A stretch of 27,524 nucleotides of DNA from a bacterium (lineage in GTDB: Bacteria > Patescibacteriota > Microgenomatia > Levybacterales > UBA12049). Below are positions 22,750 through 27,524 of this stretch, one piece after another. The notes below the pieces were generated by a model. That model made no database searches. It saw nothing but the letters and a program-made list of their open reading frames with translations, and had not been told where the DNA came from. The DNA lies in NCBI GenBank assembly GCA_021820025.1, contig JAKAEF010000003.1:1-27524 (forward strand), written 5' to 3'. How positions within the stretch are numbered: position 1 is the stretch's first letter; each line of letters begins with the position of its first letter. The position numbers were made by a program, and so were the translations under genes.

Positions 22750-23161
22750 CAGTTGATTCAGATGTTATTTCACCGTCTTCTTGGGCTAACATATGGACGT
22801 ATCTTCTTTCCCAGGATTTAAGATTTGGTAAAGAAATTCCTCTTCCTTCTGCTAATACTCTGTTTTTTGTTTGTTCTACTAAGGTTTTAAGATATTCCAT
22901 TCTTTTTTTCTTATATTCTCCGACTTCAACTGAAATTCTAAGGAATTTACCTAATTGCTTTGCTACTGAGAGAGAAATAATAAGCTGAAGTGCTTCTAAG
23001 GTTTCTCCATGATAGCCAATTAAAATACCGTTTTCTTCTGTTTCTAAAAGAATTTCTGCACCTTCTCCTGCTTCTTCAACAGTAAAAGGGGCTTCAACTC
23101 CCAAAAGGGAAAGAAGCTTTTTTGTTGTTTCTTCAATAACTTTTAATTCTTTTTTATCCAT
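22706..23161 (-). CDS. khpB: KhpB/Jag RNA-binding protein (KH plus R3H, no Jag-N domain)
   Basis: This 151-residue protein has a KH-like domain with GILIGYHGETLEALQLIISL (45-64) and a C-terminal R3H domain in SWERRYVHMLAQEDGEITSE. Both bind RNA or single-stranded nucleic acid. In Firmicutes, KhpB acts with KhpA in post-transcriptional control of cell division and envelope genes. The N-terminal Jag-N domain of longer homologues is absent. Its ATG overlaps the yidC stop by 8 nt, and its place after yidC is the conserved order rpmH-rnpA-yidD-yidC-jag. Confidence 0.92.
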   Translation of the reverse strand: MDKKELKVIEETTKKLLSLLGVEAPFTVEEAGEGAEILLETEENGILIGYHGETLEALQLIISLSVAKQLGKFLRISVEVGEYKKKRMEYLKTLVEQTKNRVLAEGRGISLPNLKSWERRYVHMLAQEDGEITSESTGEGRDRVLTIYPKQ

Positions 23162-23981
23162 TTTTTTTACCTCTTAATCTATCTATCCAGGGCTGTATTC
23201 CGCCCCAACCAGATATTTGGTACTGCTGTATAATACCAAAAATCGTGAAAGTATTCCAGTAGAGAGATAATCCTAAGGGGAGAGAGTAAGAAAAGAAGCC
23301 AATCATAATGGGGAAAATGTACATAGATTGGGTTTGCATTGCACTTGCAAAATCATCATCTTTTTTCTTATCTGCATGCTGGTCTTGCTCATGCTTTACA
23401 AACATCATTTTGGTTTGAATAAATTGAAACAAAGCTGTAGCTAAGGGGAATAAAAGAATAAGAAAGCTTGTGGAATTTAATAGATGAGATGGGGCAGTAC
23501 CAAGAGGCAAGCCAAAAAATGATTGATCCCATGCTGCTTGTAATTTTAGCGCTGGGAAATACACGATCTTATTAATCTCTGCAACGAGCATGGATGGTTT
23601 TGCAGCAACAACCTGTTGCAAAACAGAGTATAAACCCCAAATAAGAGGAAGCTGGACAATAACAGGCAGGCATCCTGCAGCAGGATTAACACCATGTTCT
23701 TTATATAATCTCATTGTCTCTGATTGCAGCATTTTTGCATCGTTTTTATGCTTTTCTTTAAGTTTATTTAAATGGGGGGTAAGTTTTTGCATTTTGTGAG
23801 AGGTTTTTAACTGAGATGCTGTTAAGGGGTAAAGAACAAGTCGAATAACGATAGTTAAAATAATAATAGAAAAACCTAATGCATAAGGGATATGTGCAGA
23901 AACAACTACATGATAGATCGCTAGTAAAACGTTAAGAATCGGCCAAACAAGAAATGTGTTAAAGAGATTGGGATTTGTCAT
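23154..23981 (-). CDS. yidC: Membrane protein insertase YidC/Oxa1 family
   Basis: YidC inserts and folds membrane proteins. The 275-residue protein is the short form without the large periplasmic domain of enteric YidC. It has the core: an N-terminal helix, IILTIVIRLVLYPLTASQLK with the conserved Arg in the groove, the cytoplasmic coiled-coil loop (SHKMQKLTPHLNKLKEKHKN), NPAAGCLPVIVQLPLIWGLY and three further helices, with QTQSMYIFPIMIGFFSYSLPLGLSLYW near the end. It overlaps yidD as ATGA and jag by 8 nt, so the block is tightly coupled. Confidence 0.97.
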   Translation of the reverse strand: MTNPNLFNTFLVWPILNVLLAIYHVVVSAHIPYALGFSIIILTIVIRLVLYPLTASQLKTSHKMQKLTPHLNKLKEKHKNDAKMLQSETMRLYKEHGVNPAAGCLPVIVQLPLIWGLYSVLQQVVAAKPSMLVAEINKIVYFPALKLQAAWDQSFFGLPLGTAPSHLLNSTSFLILLFPLATALFQFIQTKMMFVKHEQDQHADKKKDDDFASAMQTQSMYIFPIMIGFFSYSLPLGLSLYWNTFTIFGIIQQYQISGWGGIQPWIDRLRGKKNG

Positions 23982-24193
23982 TGTTTTTGTATTCTACCAA
24001 ATGGTTGGCAGCTAAGCAAACGCATGAGAGCTAATGGAACTCCTTTAAGGATACCATATGTTTTTATAACTCGCTTTGCATACGAAGAGCACGTTTCTTT
24101 ATATCTACAAATATTAGGTCCGAAAATAACGGTCAAAACAGGGGAAAGTGTCCACTGATAGAGTGAAATTAAAAAAACAGCTAGATACTTCAT
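23978..24193 (-). CDS. yidD: Membrane protein insertion efficiency factor YidD
   Basis: YidD is a small amphipathic protein that assists YidC. From the ATG at 24193 the product has 71 residues: MKYLAVFLISLYQWTLSPVL, then GPNICRYKETCSSYA with the family cysteines, and VPLALMRLLSCQPFG. I chose 24193 because it overlaps the rnpA stop as ATGA and matches the family N-terminus; the in-frame ATG at 24235 would add 14 charged residues inside rnpA. Confidence 0.93.
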   Translation of the reverse strand: MKYLAVFLISLYQWTLSPVLTVIFGPNICRYKETCSSYAKRVIKTYGILKGVPLALMRLLSCQPFGRIQKQ

Positions 24194-24516
24194 CGCAAAT
24201 GTACTTCTTTTAAAGATTTTTCTATTATCTCCCATAAATTTTCTGTAGATATTTCAACAGCAGGTTTTTTGATAATAAATAACACATCAAAGCCTTGGGT
24301 AAGTTTTTGATTTTCTGCTTCTAAATATGCCCGTGTTTTTCTTTTTGTCCTATTTCTTACTGTTGCTCGTTTATCCACCTGCTTTCCAACTACAAAGCCG
24401 TATCTATTATAAGGGAAGGGGTTTTTGCATACCTTTACACTAAAATAAGCTGTTTGGTTCTGTATTGGATTCTGCAGTGTTGCTGATGCGGGTAACCTAA
24501 ATTTTTTGGAAAACAT
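24190..24516 (-). CDS. rnpA: Ribonuclease P protein component
   Basis: RnpA is the protein subunit of RNase P, which trims tRNA 5' ends. The 108-residue product carries the diagnostic RNR motif in RATVRNRTKRKTRAYLE and the beta-strand YGFVVGKQVDKRA that contacts pre-tRNA. Its ATG shares one base with the rpmH stop (TAATG), and it overlaps yidD at its 3' end. The order rpmH-rnpA-yidD-yidC-jag is the standard one beside bacterial origins. Confidence 0.96.
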   Translation of the reverse strand: MFSKKFRLPASATLQNPIQNQTAYFSVKVCKNPFPYNRYGFVVGKQVDKRATVRNRTKRKTRAYLEAENQKLTQGFDVLFIIKKPAVEISTENLWEIIEKSLKEVHLR

Positions 24517-24653
24517 TAGACAGTAAGCTTTTTTCGTCCTTCAGCTCTTCGTCTTTTTAAGACTTTTCTTCCGCCGTGGGACTTCATTCTACTTAAAAAT
24601 CCATGTTTTCGTGCTCTTTTGCCTTTTTTTGTAAGGGCTCTCATTTTTTCCAT
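24516..24653 (-). CDS. rpmH: 50S ribosomal protein L34
   Basis: L34 is a tiny basic protein of the large ribosomal subunit. The 45-residue product reads MEKMRALTKKGKRARKHGFL, then the family core SRMKSHGGRKVLKRRRAEGR and KKLTV at the end. The HGFxxRM motif is diagnostic. I chose the ATG at 24653 because a promoter -10 ends exactly 6 nt before it; an internal ATG at 24644 would give 42 residues. The stop overlaps the rnpA start by one base (TAATG). Confidence 0.96.
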   Translation of the reverse strand: MEKMRALTKKGKRARKHGFLSRMKSHGGRKVLKRRRAEGRKKLTV

Positions 24654-24659
24654 ATTGGT

Positions 24660-24688
24660 ATTATAACAAAAATCAACCTTTCTGTCTA
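24660..24688 (-). promoter_or_regulatory. Predicted strong rpmH promoter, leaderless
   Basis: On the minus strand, TAGACA (24688-24683), an exact 17-bp spacer and a perfect TATAAT (24665-24660) end 6 nt before the rpmH ATG. By consensus this is one of the two strongest promoters in the window, as expected for the ribosomal protein operon. Confidence 0.7.
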
Positions 24689-24724
24689 TTTAGGTGTTTT
24701 ATAATCCGCTAAACAATAGTATCA

Positions 24725-26686
24725 TCAATAGGAATTAAGAAGCTGATTTAATACTTGTATCCCTTGCATATTAGAGACATTCTGTAATCCTTGCTCCCAT
24801 ATTGCCTTTGCTTGAGGAACATTTTGATCGATCTTGGCATATATTTCTCCCAAATAGATATAAGGACTTGGATTTTTCGGGTCAAGTAGTATCACTTGAT
24901 TAAATAAATCTTTTGCTTTTTTATATTGACCTGTTTGCATTTCAAGGATAGCGAGGTTGAGAAATGGAGGAGGATATTCATTATTCAATAATATTGCCTT
25001 TGTAAATTCTTCTATTGCTTGAGGAACATTTTTTCTCTTTACAAATAACAACCCTAAGGTATTTCTCGAAAGAGCAGAGTCTGAAATATGTACCATGCTT
25101 TCATATTCTTTAATTGCCTCATCTATCTTATTTTTATCATAAGGAGTGCTTTCATACGGAGTAGCTGCCGTTACTCCATATTTTTCGATAAGTTTATTGT
25201 TTTTACCATCTTTTTTTACAAACAACTGAGCATTATCATCCCAAAAAATAAGTGCCCATTTTGGATCTGATGACAATACTTCTGCTATTCTTCTTTCGCT
25301 TCTATATCCTCTGGTTGTAATAACAAATGAAATAGTATACTTTTCCCAGATACTGTCGAGTAATTTCTTAAAAGTATCATTTGAGTCTGCATTTATAGCT
25401 GGACTATTGAGTTTTTGTTGTAGAGAAAGCTCACAACAAAGAAATAAATCTGATCTTCCATTAATAAAAGTTTTATATTCAGGATACAAATTATAGCTTA
25501 AATAGTCTCCATACTTATCTTCATTAAACATGTTGCCATTTACATGATTTTCTTTTAGAAAAGAGATTAATTGTGGGGAATAATGATTAATTAATGTTGA
25601 CTGTATATAAGGAACTAGCGTTCCAAAAAGAAAAATTAATAAGCAAATAAAACAACTAAGAATAATAAGATATTTTTTTACTTTTTTTTCTAAAGATAAC
25701 TTTTCAAAAAATGCAGATAGAAGAATAATTATGGATGGGATAGCATAAATAATGTTTCTTTCAGAAATAAATGGAGAGAAAACAAGCCCGATAAAGGGAA
25801 GTAACCATAAAAGTTGTTTACTAACTTGTTTTTTAAAGGGGATAACCAGCCAGAAAATAAAAATAGTTCCGATTAATAAACAATAAAAAATAAAATATGA
25901 AAATGAAGAAACCCATACAGGTGCCCATTCACTAATTTTCGCAACTACTGAATGCTCTTTTGTAAAGAGCATAAGCAAACGAAACTGGGTGGTATAAATA
26001 GGGGGTAACATTGAGAATGGGATTGATACAAGAGAAAAGATAAAAAGTATTTTGGCTTTTTTTAACCACAATCCGCTTTTTACAAAAATTGACTCTACAA
26101 AACTGAAAAGAGAGAATAAAAATAACAACAATGGACTTAAAAACACTGAAGGATGAATGTTACTCCATAAAATGGTTATTGGTAAGATAATCCATAAAAG
26201 ATTTTTTTCCTTTTTAATATAAAGGAGAATAAAAAAAATAGTTAGAAGGAAAAACAATGTTGATACTATTTGTGCTCTTTCAACAAATGTTAATGACAAT
26301 GCAGAAAGATATAAAATTCCAAAAAGTAATCTAAGAATAAGAGGAGTATTAAAGATTTTTTTTAAAAGAAAAAAAAGAATTAATACTTGTAGTCCAGCAA
26401 TCATACCTACAATCCAAACAATTGAGGAAATAGGTATATATTGCGCAAGATAATAATACATAAGTGCAAAAAGCCATTCTGAGGGAAACCATTCTCGATG
26501 AACAGTTGTATAGGAAAAAATATCTGTGTGGATAACTCCATACGTCGCAACTTCTTTTCCTGAGACAAGATTTAACCAAGCATTAATATTAATGGTCGGA
26601 TGTAAAAAAACCACAAAGAGAATACTAAGGATAAATAAGAAAATTACAGAAATATAGACAAGGAATTGCTTCATCCAATATAGCAT
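24725..26686 (-). CDS. Large multi-pass membrane protein with C-terminal TPRs, GT-C-like
   Basis: This 653-residue protein has about 10-11 hydrophobic helices, an outer region and C-terminal TPRs (about 535-640: ALSRNTLGLLFVKRKNVPQA, PFLNLAILEMQTGQYKKAKD, DPKNPSPYIYLGEIYAK). HTDIFSYTTVHREWFPSEWL in the first loop and EDKYGDYLSYNLYPEYKTFI, then NGRSDLF, resemble a widespread family of TPR-tailed membrane proteins with a GT-C-like layout and unknown function. The start may be 26686 or, more in line with a possible TTGACC-18-ATTAAT promoter, the ATG at 26674. The gene sits between rpmH and dnaA, which are usually adjacent. Confidence 0.7.
   Translation of the reverse strand: MLYWMKQFLVYISVIFLFILSILFVVFLHPTININAWLNLVSGKEVATYGVIHTDIFSYTTVHREWFPSEWLFALMYYYLAQYIPISSIVWIVGMIAGLQVLILFFLLKKIFNTPLILRLLFGILYLSALSLTFVERAQIVSTLFFLLTIFFILLYIKKEKNLLWIILPITILWSNIHPSVFLSPLLLFLFSLFSFVESIFVKSGLWLKKAKILFIFSLVSIPFSMLPPIYTTQFRLLMLFTKEHSVVAKISEWAPVWVSSFSYFIFYCLLIGTIFIFWLVIPFKKQVSKQLLWLLPFIGLVFSPFISERNIIYAIPSIIILLSAFFEKLSLEKKVKKYLIILSCFICLLIFLFGTLVPYIQSTLINHYSPQLISFLKENHVNGNMFNEDKYGDYLSYNLYPEYKTFINGRSDLFLCCELSLQQKLNSPAINADSNDTFKKLLDSIWEKYTISFVITTRGYRSERRIAEVLSSDPKWALIFWDDNAQLFVKKDGKNNKLIEKYGVTAATPYESTPYDKNKIDEAIKEYESMVHISDSALSRNTLGLLFVKRKNVPQAIEEFTKAILLNNEYPPPFLNLAILEMQTGQYKKAKDLFNQVILLDPKNPSPYIYLGEIYAKIDQNVPQAKAIWEQGLQNVSNMQGIQVLNQLLNSY
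26527..26535 (-). promoter_or_regulatory. DnaA box (perfect 9-mer, reverse orientation)
   Basis: TGTGGATAA on the plus strand is the reverse complement of TTATCCACA. It lies inside the TPR membrane protein gene, about 200 bp from the second perfect box at the dnaA promoter. Two exact boxes this close are unlikely by chance and suggest origin function. Confidence 0.5.
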
Positions 26687-26726
26687 TAATTACATATTTT
26701 TTAGCTATGGTCAAGATGTATGCCTC

Positions 26727-26755
26727 TTGACAAAAAGTTATCCACATTATTTAAT
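26727..26755 (+). promoter_or_regulatory. dnaA promoter
   Basis: A perfect TTGACA (26727-26732), a 17-bp spacer and TTTAAT (26750-26755, five of six) lie upstream of dnaA. Transcription would start near 26762, so the ATG at 26754 cannot be used and the ATG at 26766 gives a leader of about 3-4 nt. A DnaA box fills the spacer. Confidence 0.7.
26738..26746 (+). promoter_or_regulatory. DnaA box inside the dnaA promoter
   Basis: TTATCCACA, the strong E. coli-type DnaA box, lies between the -35 and -10 of dnaA. Bound DnaA would block RNA polymerase, so autorepression is expected. It may also be part of oriC. Confidence 0.75.
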
Positions 26756-26765
26756 GGCTGGTACA

Positions 26766-27524
26766 ATGACGCAAAACATTTCAGACCTTTGGAAAAAAGT
26801 ATTAGCAGATATAGAGTTAGAAGTTTCTAAAGCTAATTTTTTCACTCTCTTTAAAAAAACCTCACTTCTATCTTTAGAAGAAAATATTGCAACAATTGCT
26901 GCTCCGAGCGCCATGATTATTAACCTTTTACAAAAGAGGTATATGCCTATTATTAAAAATGCTTTAGAAAAACATACACAATCTTCAACAGATATTATTT
27001 TTGTCCCAAAACATATTGTTTCGGAAGAAAAGAAAACAGTTGACGAGGGACCGCTTTTTTCTAAAAAAGAGGCGCCCAACGTAAAACCTATTGGTCATTT
27101 ACCAAGGGTGAGACCAGATTTTACATTTCAAACTCTTGCTGTTTCTCAATCTAATCAACTCGCTTATGTTTCTGCACAAACAGTTGCTCAAAATTTAGGG
27201 CAATCATACAATCCGCTTTTTATGTACGGGCCTGTTGGAGTAGGGAAGACCCATTTAATGCAGGCTGTCGCAAATGAGGTCTATAACAAAAATCCTGATG
27301 TAAAAATAATTTATATAACAAGTGAGGAGTTTACCAATGAGGTTGTAGAGGCTATTAGAACAAATGATACAGCAAAGATGAAAAGAAGATTTAGATCTGC
27401 AAATCTGTTGATTATAGATGATGTGCAATTTATTGCAGGGAAAGACAGAGTACAAGAAGAGCTCTTTCATACCTTTAATACACTTATTGATCAGGGAGGA
27501 CAAATTGTTTTGTCAAGATCGGAA
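26766..27524 (+). CDS. dnaA: Chromosomal replication initiator DnaA (partial, N-terminal 253 codons)
   Basis: DnaA binds DnaA boxes and opens the origin. Visible are the N-terminal domain I (ISDLWKKVLADIELEVSKAN), a linker of about 30 residues, domain III starting RPDFTFQTLAVSQSNQLAY, Walker A GPVGVGKTHL (155-164) and Walker B LLIIDDVQFIAGKD (214-227). The window ends before sensor motifs and the DNA-binding domain IV. The start at 26766 is preferred over 26754 because the promoter -10 covers the earlier ATG. The last three codons (Arg-Ser-Glu after IVLS) depart from the family's S/T-S-D-R and may be artificial. Confidence 0.95.
   Translation, partial: MTQNISDLWKKVLADIELEVSKANFFTLFKKTSLLSLEENIATIAAPSAMIINLLQKRYMPIIKNALEKHTQSSTDIIFVPKHIVSEEKKTVDEGPLFSKKEAPNVKPIGHLPRVRPDFTFQTLAVSQSNQLAYVSAQTVAQNLGQSYNPLFMYGPVGVGKTHLMQAVANEVYNKNPDVKIIYITSEEFTNEVVEAIRTNDTAKMKRRFRSANLLIIDDVQFIAGKDRVQEELFHTFNTLIDQGGQIVLSRSE
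27516..27524. other. Possible sequencing-adapter remnant at window end
   Basis: The last nine bases, AGATCGGAA, equal the first nine of the common Illumina adapter and replace the codons for the conserved S-D-R of DnaA. A natural sequence with a small indel is the alternative, since a Ser-Asp-Arg coding stretch can itself read TCAGATCGG. Confidence 0.4.

Noticed and set aside
24371..24379. TTATCCACC, near-perfect DnaA box
   Set aside because: It lies within rnpA coding sequence, has one mismatch and stands alone.
26754..26765. First ATG as the dnaA start
   Set aside because: It overlaps the promoter -10 (26750-26755), so the transcript would start after it; 26766 fits better.
26747..27079. 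Open frame on the minus strand opposite dnaA
   Set aside because: It is the antisense shadow of a clear DnaA coding region and resembles no protein.
1..27524. Recoded TGA (Gly), as in Gracilibacteria and Absconditabacteria
   Set aside because: TGA ends rnpA, yidD, the flippase and nth exactly at overlapping ATGA starts, and no conserved domain is interrupted by TGA.

Overview
The window is AT-rich, densely packed bacterial DNA, most likely from a Candidate Phyla Radiation (Patescibacteria) genome, probably Microgenomates-like. The evidence is short gaps and overlapping genes, a small valyl-tRNA synthetase, a DUF4012 surface protein, a TPR-tailed GT-C-like membrane protein, and an rpmH-rnpA-yidD-yidC-jag block beside dnaA. 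TGA acts as a stop in several genes, so the standard code applies. The phylum call is inference from gene style; no rRNA is present. No tRNA, CRISPR array or insertion sequence was seen, and no stretch over 300 bases lacks a gene.

Layout. (1) 1-7011, mostly minus strand: ruvC, a membrane methyltransferase, ruvA and ruvB (Holliday-junction processing), divergent rplY, a small TPR membrane protein, valS, and a regulator with a degenerate AAA-like domain and an OmpR/PhoB-type winged helix. (2) 7148-17085, plus strand: a GT-A glycosyltransferase resembling glucosyl-3-phosphoglycerate synthase; a single protein joining a GH63-like glycosidase to a eukaryotic-type hexokinase; glutamate dehydrogenase; class II aldolase; fructose-1,6-bisphosphatase; phosphoglycerate kinase; endonuclease III; and a transporter-like membrane protein. 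(3) 17075-26686, minus strand: DUF4012 protein, RNase H, flippase, O-antigen-ligase-like protein, jag, yidC, yidD, rnpA, rpmH and a large TPR membrane protein. (4) A likely origin/dnaA promoter at about 26.5-26.77 kb, then dnaA on the plus strand, cut off by the window end.

The most interesting part is 5.7-15.5 kb. The regulator is divergent from the glycosyltransferase gene, and the gap between them holds three TGTCA heptamers in 11-bp phase, like a PhoB-type box, placed where the glycosyltransferase promoter lacks a good -35. The same spaced pair recurs upstream of glutamate dehydrogenase at nearly the same distance from its -10. This suggests one regulon linking synthesis of a glucosylated solute, its hydrolysis with immediate phosphorylation of the released glucose, glutamate/ammonium metabolism and lower gluconeogenesis.

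A second theme is transcription. At least eight genes have a -10 hexamer exactly 6 nt before the ATG, which predicts leaderless mRNAs, and I saw no convincing Shine-Dalgarno sequences. These promoters also settle several start codons (rplY, nth, dnaA). The last nine bases match the start of the Illumina adapter and fall where DnaA leaves its family consensus, so the 3' edge may be an assembly artefact.
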